Of a DNA stretch of 56,976 bases, positions 8,696 through 16,252 are shown piece by piece. The DNA lies in the NCBI GenBank assembly GCA_049302185.1, contig JBAQLV010000002.1, positions 1 through 56,976 of the forward strand, read 5' to 3'. Origin of the DNA: UBA1546 sp049302185 (GTDB taxonomy: Bacteria; Nitrospirota; Thermodesulfovibrionia; Thermodesulfovibrionales; UBA1546). Positions within the stretch are counted from its first letter, which is position 1; every line of letters starts with the position of its first letter. Below the pieces are notes generated by a model that saw only the letters and a list, made by a program, of their open reading frames with translations, made no database searches and had not been told where the DNA came from. A program made the translations under genes and the position numbers.

Positions 8696-8755
8696 CCCTA
8701 ACAAGCAAATCCAGCGGACGGCGTAAAACGCCGCCGCTGATTCAGGCGTTGCTGT
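8696..8755 (+). repeat. attC-like recombination site 2 downstream of hicA
   Basis: CCCTAAC (8696-8702) starts the site and GCGTTG (about 8746-8751) ends it. Inside, AATCCAGCGG pairs with CCGCTGATT leaving one bulged C, the extrahelical-base hallmark of attC. A GGCG-TAAAA-CGCC hairpin forms the tip, and TTCAGGCGTT matches the usual R' end. The 3' junction is 3-4 bases from the ribBA stop codon (8759-8761). Confidence 0.7.
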
Positions 8756-8758
8756 CTC

Positions 8759-9973
8759 TTACACGCTGTCCAGCATATGGCCTAATTTCTTCTTCTTTGT
8801 CTTGAGATAAAGGATATTTTTCTCATTCGGCTTTGTCTCTACAGGAACCCTCTCCACCACCTTTAGCCCGTATCCCTCAAGCCCGACAATCTTTTTCGGG
8901 TTGTTTGTCATCAGCCGCATCTTTCTTACTCCAAGGTCAACAAGTATCTGAGCGCCTATGCCGTAGTCTCTGAGGTCAGGTTTAAATCCAAGTTTTATAT
9001 TTGCTTCAACCGTATCCAGCCCTTTATCCTGAAGCTCATATGATTTTAATTTATTAACGAGACCGATACCCCTTCCTTCCTGCCTCATATATAAAACAAC
9101 GCCTTTTCCTTCTTTTCTTATGAGTTCCATTGCATTGTGGAGCTGTTCCCCGCAGTCGCATCTCTTTGAACCAAACACATCGCCTGTAAGACATTCTGAA
9201 TGCACTCTCACAAGCACCTCGTCTTCGTGCTTTATCTCGCCTTTCACAAGGGCAATGTGAACATTGCTGTCCATATCATTGGCGTATGCAACAGCCGTAA
9301 AATCTCCGCCGAATTCGGTCGGCAGTTTTGTCACTGCTATACGCCTTACGAAAAGCTCAGCCCTCATCCTGTATTTGATGAGGTCTTTTACCGTAACTAT
9401 TTTCATGCTGTGCTTCTTCGCAAATTCCGTAAGCTGGGGCACCCTTGCCATTGTGCCGTCATCATTCATAATCTCGCAGATAACGCCCGCAGGGTAAAGC
9501 CCTGCAAGCCTTACAAGATCAACAGACCCCTCTGTCTGTCCGGCTCTCTGGAGCACTCCTCCGCGCTTTGCCCGCAAAGGGAATACATGTCCCGGCTTTG
9601 AAATATCTTCAGGCTTCGTATTTGGATTTATTGCTGTGAGTATTGTAGTTGCCCTGTCAGAAGCAGAGATGCCTGTTGTAACCCCCCTTTTCGCCTCTAT
9701 TGAGACTGTGAATGCAGTGCCGAAAGGCGAGGTGTTGTCATCTGTCATCATCTGAAGTCTCAGTTCTTCTACGCGCTCAGGCGTAAGTGAAAGACATATA
9801 AGCCCCCTGCCGTATTTCGCCATGAAATTAATTGCCTCCGGCGTTACCTTTTCCGCTGCCATACAGAGGTCTCCTTCATTTTCACGGTCTTCATCGTCTA
9901 CAAGGATAACCATCCTGCCTTTTGCTATATCGTCTATTGCCTCGTCTATTGTATTGAATTTATATTTTTCCAT
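8759..9973 (-). CDS. ribBA: Bifunctional 3,4-dihydroxy-2-butanone-4-phosphate synthase / GTP cyclohydrolase II
   Basis: A 404-residue fusion. Residues 1-200 are RibB, with the acidic metal/substrate loop DDEDRENEGDL and RAKRGGVLQRAGQTE. Residues 205-404 are RibA, with the zinc site CLTGDVFGSKRCDCG and the RQEGRGIGL motif. It supplies both precursors of riboflavin from ribulose-5-phosphate and GTP. It lies 29 bases downstream of ribE in the same direction, so the two form a riboflavin unit; ribD and ribH are not in the window. No FMN riboswitch is visible upstream of ribE. Standard length and complete. Confidence 0.96.
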   Translation of the reverse strand: MEKYKFNTIDEAIDDIAKGRMVILVDDEDRENEGDLCMAAEKVTPEAINFMAKYGRGLICLSLTPERVEELRLQMMTDDNTSPFGTAFTVSIEAKRGVTTGISASDRATTILTAINPNTKPEDISKPGHVFPLRAKRGGVLQRAGQTEGSVDLVRLAGLYPAGVICEIMNDDGTMARVPQLTEFAKKHSMKIVTVKDLIKYRMRAELFVRRIAVTKLPTEFGGDFTAVAYANDMDSNVHIALVKGEIKHEDEVLVRVHSECLTGDVFGSKRCDCGEQLHNAMELIRKEGKGVVLYMRQEGRGIGLVNKLKSYELQDKGLDTVEANIKLGFKPDLRDYGIGAQILVDLGVRKMRLMTNNPKKIVGLEGYGLKVVERVPVETKPNEKNILYLKTKKKKLGHMLDSV

Positions 9974-10002
9974 GATTCCCTCAATTTTAACTTTTAACTT
10001 TA

Positions 10003-10650
10003 TTAAACGTATCCCCCTTCTGTCAGCGCCTTCATAAGCCCTGAATCCTTTCCCCCATCTTTATTCAAAAACTTTGCAACATATTTACCTAAAATATCAG
10101 TCTCAATGTTTACGGTATCTCCTGTACTCTTGAATCCGATTGTAGTGAGCCTTGCCGTATGCGGGATGATAACAACTGTAAAACCGTCATTTAACACATC
10201 AACAACTGTAAGGCTTATCCCGTCAACAGCAACCGAGCCTTTCTCTACAATAAAATTCATTACCTTTGCCGGAGCTCCGATTTCAACTTTGAGCATATCG
10301 CCAATGGTTACCTTTGAACGCATAGTCCCGACTGCATCAACATGTCCTGTCACAAAATGGCCTCCGATCTTTGAATCAGGGCTCAATGACATCTCAAGGT
10401 TAACCCTGTCTCCTCTTTTAAGTCGTCCCAGATTTGTACTGCGAAGAGTTTCGTCAGAGAGGTCGAAAGAGAGTTCGGAGTTTGGAGTTCTGAGTTCGGT
10501 GATTGTAAGACAGACACCGTTTACTGCAATACTGTCTCCGATTTTTGCAGCAGACGCCACTGCGTCAGCCTTGAGTGAAAGGACTGCGCCTCCACTGCGC
10601 ATCTTAACGGATGCTATCTCCCCCATTTCAATTATAAGACCTGTAAACAA
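10003..10650 (-). CDS. ribE: Riboflavin synthase alpha subunit
   Basis: A 215-residue protein starting MFTGLIIEMGEI, the classic N-terminus, with two repeated lumazine-binding barrels (second half from about residue 98: MFTGH-equivalent FVTGHVDAVG). It dismutates 6,7-dimethyl-8-ribityllumazine to riboflavin. Residues about 50-58 (RTPNSELS) are encoded by a GAGTTCGGA/TTTGGAGTT-type word repeat, replacing the usual short loop between the first barrel strands; the frame is kept. It is followed by ribBA and preceded, with overlapping or abutting ends, by the DUF4845-like and lepB genes, suggesting one transcript. Confidence 0.95.
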   Translation of the reverse strand: MFTGLIIEMGEIASVKMRSGGAVLSLKADAVASAAKIGDSIAVNGVCLTITELRTPNSELSFDLSDETLRSTNLGRLKRGDRVNLEMSLSPDSKIGGHFVTGHVDAVGTMRSKVTIGDMLKVEIGAPAKVMNFIVEKGSVAVDGISLTVVDVLNDGFTVVIIPHTARLTTIGFKSTGDTVNIETDILGKYVAKFLNKDGGKDSGLMKALTEGGYV

Positions 10651-10651
10651 A

Positions 10652-11011
10652 TCACTCCTCTAAATCAATTTTAAAGTCAAAGGTTTTCTGATATATCCCT
10701 AATATATCCACTTCTTCTGACCACGCTGTTTTCACCCTCATGCCCCGGGTTGTCTTCATAACTTCTATATCCTTCTCTTTGATTGGGATATTTAATTCCT
10801 GTGCCCGCTCAAAGACCTGCGCCCTTGTCCTTTCAATATCTCCGCTGACACTAACCCTTGCAATCTCCTTTGCATCTGTTTTGAATGATGTATACCTGTA
10901 AAAAGGCATTCCGATCTGGAAACCTGCATACATAAGAAACGCAATAAGTCCGAGGACAAAAATAAACTTGAAAAATCCTTCCTTATTGCCAAACATCCGT
11001 GCTTTTTTCAA
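10652..11011 (-). CDS. DUF4845-like membrane-anchored protein
   Basis: A 119-residue protein with one N-terminal membrane helix (FFKFIFVLGLIAFLMYAGF, about residues 12-30) and a roughly 85-residue outer domain. Size, topology and the position directly after lepB match the DUF4845 proteins found between lepB and rnc in proteobacteria, though rnc is not here. It overlaps lepB by four bases (start inside the lepB stop), so translation is probably coupled. Function unknown. Confidence 0.6.
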   Translation of the reverse strand: MKKARMFGNKEGFFKFIFVLGLIAFLMYAGFQIGMPFYRYTSFKTDAKEIARVSVSGDIERTRAQVFERAQELNIPIKEKDIEVMKTTRGMRVKTAWSEEVDILGIYQKTFDFKIDLEE

Positions 11012-11619
11012 TGTATCAAACTTCCAATCCTTCCAAACCTTCCCCAGTTTTTTTCAGAGTCCCATGACCAGTAAAGAATAAGCGCCTTTCCTTTTACGTC
11101 CTTTATATCCACATAGCCCCAGTAGCGGCTGTCATAACTCTGGTCACGGTTGTCACCCATTACAAAATACTTATTCTTGGGCACTATGACAGGCCCGAAA
11201 TTATCCCTCGGCTCAATCCCCATCGGCCGCATAGAACTGTCTGTATGCTGTGCATACGGCTCATTTACCTTGTTCCCGTTAACATGTATCATTTTGTTTT
11301 TTGATTCTATTACATCGCCTTCTGCCGCTACCACCCTTTTTATAAAATCCTTATCGGGATTTTCAGGGTATTTGAAAACTATTATATCCCCTCTCTCAGG
11401 TTTTTTGAACATAAATACCCTCTTGCCGGAAAATGGGATTTTTGTGCCGTAAAGAAATTTGTTTACGAGAATATGGTCGCCTACAAGAAGCGTAGGAATC
11501 ATTGAGCCTGAAGGAATCTTGAATGCCTGTATAATGTATGTCCTTATCAGCATAGCAAGTATAAGCGCAGTGATTATTGCTTTTGCATACTCCCATATTA
11601 TCTTCTTTTTGTTTGTCAT
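11008..11619 (-). CDS. lepB: Signal peptidase I
   Basis: A 203-residue inner-membrane serine protease with one N-terminal helix (IITALILAMLIRTYII). The catalytic serine is in SGSMIPTLLVGDHI (about residue 38), the general-base lysine in DFIKRVVAAEGD (about residue 89), and box E is MGDNRDQSYDSRYWG. It removes signal peptides of exported proteins, such as the PilY1 and DsbC-like proteins in this window. All boxes are intact. Confidence 0.95.
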   Translation of the reverse strand: MTNKKKIIWEYAKAIITALILAMLIRTYIIQAFKIPSGSMIPTLLVGDHILVNKFLYGTKIPFSGKRVFMFKKPERGDIIVFKYPENPDKDFIKRVVAAEGDVIESKNKMIHVNGNKVNEPYAQHTDSSMRPMGIEPRDNFGPVIVPKNKYFVMGDNRDQSYDSRYWGYVDIKDVKGKALILYWSWDSEKNWGRFGRIGSLIH

Positions 11620-11683
11620 TCAAAAAATCTCCCCTCTTTACCCATTTTTTATTTTAACTCAAACTTTCGCAGATGATTTTTGG

Positions 11684-11783
11684 TTGTCATTCCGTGCTTG
11701 ACGGAGCCTGCCCCGTACTTGATACGGGGGAATCCAGTTCCATAATATACCTTCTGGATTCCCGCTTTCGCGGGAATGACAAA
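11684..11783. repeat. Dispersed TTGTCATTCC...GGAATGACAA palindromic repeat
   Basis: A 100-base element with perfect outer arms TTGTCATTCC / GGAATGACAA, an inner CCCGTACTTGATACGGG hairpin and CCCGCTTTCGCGGG near the right end. Related copies are at 26673-26740 (inside a gene) and 27104-27175. The core ATTCCCGC...GCGGGAAT is like the dRS3-type repeats of Neisseria and other genomes. Here it sits between lepB and the ROK gene. Confidence 0.85.
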
Positions 11784-11818
11784 TTATTGATATATCATGA
11801 CCTGCAAAAGTTGTAATT

Positions 11819-12748
11819 TTAACCTATTTCGTGCCCCTCAAATACAAGCCCTGCCGCACCTATCATCCCTGCATCATCTCCCAATAAAGAGGGGATGATT
11901 TTGACTTTATCAAAAAGAGCCTTAAATGACCTTCTTGATGCTTCCTTAATAGCCTCCTGCACATAGATGTTCCATGCGCCGATAAGGCCCCCCGTGAGGA
12001 TTATAGCCTCAGGGCTTATTATATTTAATATATTCGCAAAACCAATGCCGAGATACCTTCCTGCCTCCTTGAGCGCTTCTCTTGCAAGATTGTCTCCTTC
12101 AATCGCATGTTTGTAAATATCCTCTGCAGTAATCTTATAAATATTACCATTGCAGCATTCTCTTAATAGGCTTTCACTGCCCTTTTCGAGGGCAGAAACC
12201 ACTTTTGAATGTATTGCATTTGCCGCCGCATACAATTCAAGGCAGCCGTAATTCCCGCAAGGGCATTTCTCCCCGTCCGCATTAATGCTCATATGCCCTA
12301 TCTCAGCGGCGCAGTCAGCAAGCATCCCTTTATAAATTATACCGCTTCCAATGCCTGTGCCGAGCGTAAGAAGAACAAAAGAATTAAACTCTTTGCCTGC
12401 CCCTATCCATTTTTCTCCGAATGCCGCTGCATTAGCATCATTTTCAACCAGCACCGGAACCGGGAATTGTTTACCCAGAGACTCTTTAAACTTAACCCCT
12501 TCAATACCATGGAGATTGGGGGAGCACAGGACAACACCTTCCTTTCTGTCCACAAGCCCTGCCACTCCAATGCCTATTCCCTTGACATCATCTGAAAACA
12601 GGCTTTCAACAGCCTTTTGCAGAGACTCCATCACATTAACTCTTGAGGGCTCTTTTATCTTTCTAATTACTTCTCCTCTGCCGGATATTAAAGCAGCCCT
12701 TAGATTTGTCCCGCCGATATCTATCCCTATGACATATTTTTCTGGCAT
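11819..12748 (-). CDS. ROK family sugar kinase (glucokinase-like)
   Basis: A protein of about 309 residues when started at the ATG at 12748 (MPEKYVIGIDIGGTNLRAAL). An upstream in-frame start at 12883 would add 45 residues that look unlike the family, so it is not preferred. The phosphate motif DIGGTN is at residues 10-15, the catalytic ENDANAAAFGE is mid-protein, and the ROK zinc motif GEKCPCGNYGCLE is intact. ROK glucokinases phosphorylate glucose or related sugars with ATP; the substrate cannot be fixed from sequence. Cytoplasmic. It stands between two non-related units. Confidence 0.88.
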   Translation of the reverse strand: MPEKYVIGIDIGGTNLRAALISGRGEVIRKIKEPSRVNVMESLQKAVESLFSDDVKGIGIGVAGLVDRKEGVVLCSPNLHGIEGVKFKESLGKQFPVPVLVENDANAAAFGEKWIGAGKEFNSFVLLTLGTGIGSGIIYKGMLADCAAEIGHMSINADGEKCPCGNYGCLELYAAANAIHSKVVSALEKGSESLLRECCNGNIYKITAEDIYKHAIEGDNLAREALKEAGRYLGIGFANILNIISPEAIILTGGLIGAWNIYVQEAIKEASRRSFKALFDKVKIIPSLLGDDAGMIGAAGLVFEGHEIG

Positions 12749-12876
12749 ACGATTTGAGGTTTTAAAATGAAGATTTTGAAGTTTACCACAAAAATATTTG
12801 CAGTGTAAACCCATTAGAAAGGAAAGGATAGGGTTTCCCCCGCTTTTTACCGTGGTAAAGGCACATTTCCGATTCC

Positions 12877-12906
12877 TTGACATGAATACAATTTAATTGG
12901 TAAAGT
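12877..12906 (+). promoter_or_regulatory. Promoter candidate for rpsU
   Basis: A consensus -35 TTGACA (12877-12882), an 18-base spacer and TAAAGT (12901-12906) as -10. It lies about 60 bases upstream of the rpsU ATG. The -10 matches four of six positions. Confidence 0.4.
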
Positions 12907-12968
12907 ATCCTGCTTTATATATAGGATTACTTAAAGTATAAAATTTATGAAGAGGGGGGGGATTATAA

Positions 12969-13169
12969 ATGCCCTCTGTGAAGGTGCGTGAGAGTGATTC
13001 TTTTGAGAATGCTCTCAGGAAATTTAAAAAGCAGTGTGAACGTGAAGGAATTCTCTCGGAAATAAAGAAGAGAGAGCATTACGAAAAGCCAAGCGTAAAA
13101 AAGAAAAAGAAGGCTATTGCTGCGCGTAAAAAAGCCCTTAAAAGGATCAGGCTTACGGGAGAGAGGTAA
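12969..13169 (+). CDS. rpsU: 30S ribosomal protein bS21
   Basis: A 66-residue highly basic protein beginning MPSVKVRESDSFENALRKFK, the bS21 signature. It lies in the 30S platform near the anti-Shine-Dalgarno sequence and helps initiation. The G-run upstream (AGGGGGGGGATTATAA before the ATG) gives a strong purine-rich binding site. A hairpin terminator follows at 13189. The gene is monocistronic here and faces murA tail to tail. Confidence 0.95.
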   Translation: MPSVKVRESDSFENALRKFKKQCEREGILSEIKKREHYEKPSVKKKKKAIAARKKALKRIRLTGER

Positions 13170-13188
13170 GGAGGCTTGCCTCTCAATA

Positions 13189-13218
13189 AGTCTATGACTC
13201 AACGAGTCATAGACTTTT
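13189..13218. terminator. Intrinsic terminator of rpsU, shared with the murA 3' end
   Basis: AGTCTATGACTC (13189-13200), a 3-base loop and GAGTCATAGACT (13204-13215) form a perfect 12-base-pair stem followed by TTTT on the forward strand. The murA stop codon lies inside the stem, so the element may be bidirectional. Confidence 0.85.
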
Positions 13219-14461
13219 CCCTTCTGACATCCACCCCAAGCATGGTAAGTTTTTCTTCTATTTTTTCATATCCCCTGTCCAGGTGATACACACGGTGGAT
13301 AGTGGTTTCTCCTTCTGCTCCAAGAGCGGCAACAACAAGCGAGGCGCTTGCCCTGAGGTCTGTAGCCATCACATTCGCCCCTTTTAATTTCCTGACTCCT
13401 CTTACAGTTGCTGTGCTTCCCTTGAAACTTATGTCGGCTCCCATTCTCCTGAGTTCGGCGATATGCATGAACCTGTTTTCAAAGATTGTCTCTGTGATTA
13501 TGCTTGCGCCCTGCGCTTTGCTCATTAATGCCATAAACTGCGCCTGCATATCTGTTGGGAATCCGGGGTAAGGCGCTGTCTTTATATCAACTGCCTTCAG
13601 TCTTGCAGGACCAACTGCCCGCACTCCATCCGCTGCTTCTTCAACCTTCAGTCCAGCTGCCTTAAGCTTTATCAAAAATGCCTGAACGTGTTCCGGCATG
13701 CATCCCCTTATCGTGATATCACCGCCTGTTATCCCTGCTATGGCCATAAACGTACCGGTCTCAATCCTGTCAGGTATCACTTTATGGGTAAGAGGCATTA
13801 GTTCATCTACGCCTTCTATCTCTATAATGCTCTCGCCTGCGCCCTTAATCTTTGCGCCCATTGCTGTCAGCGCATTTGCAAGGTCTACAACCTCAGGCTC
13901 TCTTGCTGCATTTTCAAGAACTGTCACGCCTTTCGCAAGAGATGCGGCCATCATAAGGTTTTCAGTCCCTGTTACAGTTGATATGTCAAAATATATTACA
14001 GCGCCTTTCAGCCTTTTTGCCGATGCCATAACATAACCTGATTCAAGTTCTATTTTTGCCCCCATCTTTTCAAGGCCCATAAGATGAAGGTTTATCGGTC
14101 TTGCGCCTATAGCGCATCCTCCGGGCAGAGAGACCTTTGCGCGGCCAAACCTTGCCAGCATGGGCCCCAGCACAAGCACAGATGCTCTCATCTCCTTAAC
14201 AAGCTCGTAGGGCGCTTCAAGATTCTTTACCTTGTCAGTGACTATGACTGCTTTATGCGGCTCGTAATGAAACTCCGCACCCATGTTCTCAAGGAGCCTG
14301 CCTATTGTCTTTATATCCCTGAGGTCAGGGACCCGGCTTATTGTGTGCTCTCCGGGCGCAAGGAGTGTGGCTGCGATAACAGGCAATGCCGCATTCTTTG
14401 CGCCGCTTATCTCAACCTCGCCCTTAAGTCTTTTCCCGCCTTTTATAATCAGCTTATCCAT
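13199..14461 (-). CDS. murA: UDP-N-acetylglucosamine 1-carboxyvinyltransferase
   Basis: A 420-residue enolpyruvyl transferase with the two-domain inside-out barrel. It begins with GGKRLKGEVEISGAKNAALP, which carries the substrate lysine and asparagine. The PEP-binding cysteine is in LPGGCAIGARPINLH (about residue 117), so the enzyme is of the fosfomycin-sensitive type. It commits UDP-GlcNAc to peptidoglycan. Standard length, no insertions. The last codons are embedded in the hairpin shared with rpsU. Confidence 0.97.
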   Translation of the reverse strand: MDKLIIKGGKRLKGEVEISGAKNAALPVIAATLLAPGEHTISRVPDLRDIKTIGRLLENMGAEFHYEPHKAVIVTDKVKNLEAPYELVKEMRASVLVLGPMLARFGRAKVSLPGGCAIGARPINLHLMGLEKMGAKIELESGYVMASAKRLKGAVIYFDISTVTGTENLMMAASLAKGVTVLENAAREPEVVDLANALTAMGAKIKGAGESIIEIEGVDELMPLTHKVIPDRIETGTFMAIAGITGGDITIRGCMPEHVQAFLIKLKAAGLKVEEAADGVRAVGPARLKAVDIKTAPYPGFPTDMQAQFMALMSKAQGASIITETIFENRFMHIAELRRMGADISFKGSTATVRGVRKLKGANVMATDLRASASLVVAALGAEGETTIHRVYHLDRGYEKIEEKLTMLGVDVRREKSMTR

Positions 14462-14837
14462 AGAGGTTTATCATATCATAAAGCCGAATCGCGGTGAATG
14501 GGTTAAGGGGTGAATAGGTGAATCGCTTCACCAATAAACTGATTTATTGAATAAAGAATCCAGTTGTAAAGATTTTGAGGCGCATATGCCTGCCAAGAGA
14601 GTTATGGGTGGATAAATAGGAGGCTGTGTTTGGATTAAGGCAAGATTCACGGGTCTGTCAGAATAGGGGCTGAAGCCGCAATGAAATGGAGCGGATAGCC
14701 CCGCATAACAGATGGAAAGAACCAAATATATTGCACGAACATTTATACTTTTACAACGGTAGTTTAATATTGCCGAAAGACAGACGCAGCCTCCTTGATT
14801 AACTGCATTTTCTGGGCTAAATGTATTATAATTATAC
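14462..14837. other. 376-base gap with a folded segment
   Basis: No convincing gene. A reverse-strand 103-codon frame has no recognisable family or Shine-Dalgarno sequence. The segment 14619-14794 has nested inverted repeats (separate entry). Just before the next gene, AATGTATTATAATTATAC could hold a -10 for the DsbC-like gene. Confidence 0.5.
14619..14794. ncRNA. Putative structured RNA or inverted-repeat element
   Basis: Four nested pairings are visible. Outer: GGAGGCTGTGTTT (14619-14631) with AGACGCAGCCTCC (14782-14794). Next: GGCAAGATT (14639-14647) with AATATTGCC (14766-14774). Then GTCTGT (14653-14658) with ACAGAT (14708-14713), and GGGGCT (14666-14671) with AGCCCC (14697-14702), capped by CCGC/GCGG. 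About 176 nucleotides form one long rod with an internal bubble, a shape like 6S RNA, but no conserved 6S sequence is recognised and neither strand has a poly-U end. It could instead be a small non-autonomous mobile element. Confidence 0.35.
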
Positions 14838-15680
14838 ATGGCTGAAATAATAAAAAAGTGGAACCTGGGAAGCAGGAAATGGGGAATTATGATTTTAGTT
14901 CTTACTTCTTACTTCCTACTTCCTGCTTCGTCTGTTCACGCCTCAGGCTCATGTGACACGGACTGCACAAAATGCCACACCATCAGCACGGATGAAGTCC
15001 GCAATATCCTCACAAAGATCAATGCGCCTGACGCAAAGATATTAAAGGTGCAGATGAGCCCTGCAAGCGGGCTGTGGGAAGTTTCCATAGACAATAAAGG
15101 TCAGCGCGGGTTGTTTTATGTAGACTTTTCAAAGAAGTATTTGCTAACCGGCAGCATCATTGAAGTAAATGCGGCAATTGACAAGACTAAAGAACGGCTC
15201 GATGCTCTTAACAAAGAAAGGCGGATTAACCGCTCGCTCATCCCGCTTAAAGACGCTTTAATTTTAGGCGATAAAAAGGCAGCAAACAAGGTGATTGTAT
15301 TTACAGACCCTGATTGCCCGTTCTGCGGCAAACTTCACGAAGAAATCAAAAAAGTTGTTGAAAAGAGAAAAGGCATCGCCTTTTACATCAAGCTGTTCCC
15401 TCTTACTAAGCTTCATCCTGATGCCTACTGGAAATCAAAAAGCATAATATGCGAGAAATCATTAAAAGTTCTTGAGGATAATTTTGAGAAAAAAGCCATT
15501 CCAAAACCTGCCTGTGAGACTGATGTAATTGACAAGAACATAAAACTTGCAACACGCCTCGGCATTACAGGCACGCCGACGTCGATCCTGCCTGACGGCT
15601 CTGTGCTCACAGGTTCTTTGCAGGCTGATAAACTTATAGAGCTTATAGACTCGGCAAAAAAGAAAGGGGCAAACAGGTGA
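14838..15680 (+). CDS. DsbC-like thiol-disulfide protein with an N-terminal CXXCH motif
   Basis: A 280-residue exported protein. A hydrophobic signal segment (ILVLTSYFLLPASSVHAS, about residues 19-36) is followed by CDTDCTKCHTIS, which contains a c-type heme motif CTKCH. A DsbC-type dimerisation-like region precedes the thioredoxin domain with redox CPFC in DPDCPFCGKL (about residue 158) and the cis-proline loop GTPTSILPDG. It probably shuffles or reduces periplasmic disulfides. The signal region is encoded by an ACTTCTTACTTCCTACTTCC-like word repeat. No Shine-Dalgarno sequence precedes ATG 14838; ATG 14889, with GGGGA upstream, is an alternative start. It overlaps the next gene by four bases. 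Confidence 0.8.
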   Translation: MAEIIKKWNLGSRKWGIMILVLTSYFLLPASSVHASGSCDTDCTKCHTISTDEVRNILTKINAPDAKILKVQMSPASGLWEVSIDNKGQRGLFYVDFSKKYLLTGSIIEVNAAIDKTKERLDALNKERRINRSLIPLKDALILGDKKAANKVIVFTDPDCPFCGKLHEEIKKVVEKRKGIAFYIKLFPLTKLHPDAYWKSKSIICEKSLKVLEDNFEKKAIPKPACETDVIDKNIKLATRLGITGTPTSILPDGSVLTGSLQADKLIELIDSAKKKGANR

Positions 15681-16246
15681 AAAAAATTATATCCCTTATT
15701 TTATTTTTCACATCAATAATTATCTCTGCTCCGTCATCTGCTGATTATAAAATCATCCTCAAAAACGGCAGGGAGTTTGTTGTAGATGACTATAAGGATT
15801 TGAACGGCAAGATAAAGTTCTACAGGGGAGGCGGAGAGGTAGAGATTGACAAGAGCAATATAAAAGACATCAAAAAAATTAAAGCCGTAAGACAGGTGGA
15901 GGAAAGCTCCGCTCCTGAAACAACTAAAGATACTCCTGAAAAACCGCCAGCAGAAAAAAGCGCACAGCCGCAGGCGCAGGAGATGGACAATAAGCTAAAA
16001 GAAATTGCCAGAAAGAAAGAGCAGATGAGAGTGGAAGAAGAAAAACTCATGGCTGAGAGGAAAAAACTTGAGGAAGATATTAAGAAAAAAGGGCGGGTGT
16101 TAGCAATCCGTGAAAAAAGGGAGCTTGAGAAACAGATATCGGAACTTGAAACTAAGATTAAAAAGTTCAATGAGGAATTCAGCAAACTTGAAGAGGAGCA
16201 GGCAAGACTGTTAAAAGAACGCGGAGTTCAACAAAAGAAACAATAA
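15677..16246 (+). CDS. Exported coiled-coil protein of unknown function
   Basis: A 189-residue protein with a signal peptide (MKKIISLILFFTSIIISAPS), a small beta-rich domain (about residues 24-65, YKIILKNGREFVVDDY, reminiscent of short SH3-like periplasmic modules), a Pro/Ala linker and a long charged coiled coil (about 100-185, rich in Lys/Glu). It starts inside the stop of the DsbC-like gene (ATGA overlap... GTGA form), so the two are coupled. No specific family is recognised. It may be a periplasmic scaffold partner of the DsbC-like protein; that is inference. Confidence 0.65.
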   Translation: MKKIISLILFFTSIIISAPSSADYKIILKNGREFVVDDYKDLNGKIKFYRGGGEVEIDKSNIKDIKKIKAVRQVEESSAPETTKDTPEKPPAEKSAQPQAQEMDNKLKEIARKKEQMRVEEEKLMAERKKLEEDIKKKGRVLAIREKRELEKQISELETKIKKFNEEFSKLEEEQARLLKERGVQQKKQ

Positions 16247-16252
16247 CCAGCC

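Noticed and set aside
10651..10663. FMN riboswitch upstream of ribE
   Set aside because: Only one base separates ribE from the upstream DUF4845-like gene, and no conserved FMN aptamer text is seen before lepB.
9200..10663. Forward frames opposite ribBA and ribE
   Set aside because: Antisense shadows; the reverse strand has complete riboflavin enzymes.
12749..12883. N-terminal extension of the ROK kinase
   Set aside because: The 45 extra residues do not resemble the family and the DIGGTN motif is at the usual distance from the ATG at 12748.
14619..14794. Retron ncRNA or tmRNA/RNase P RNA
   Set aside because: No reverse transcriptase nearby and none of the conserved tmRNA or RNase P sequences could be seen; only the inverted-repeat layout fits.
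14528..14839. Reverse-strand 103-codon frame between murA and the DsbC-like gene
   Set aside because: No Shine-Dalgarno, no recognisable family, and its bases are better explained by the nested inverted repeats.
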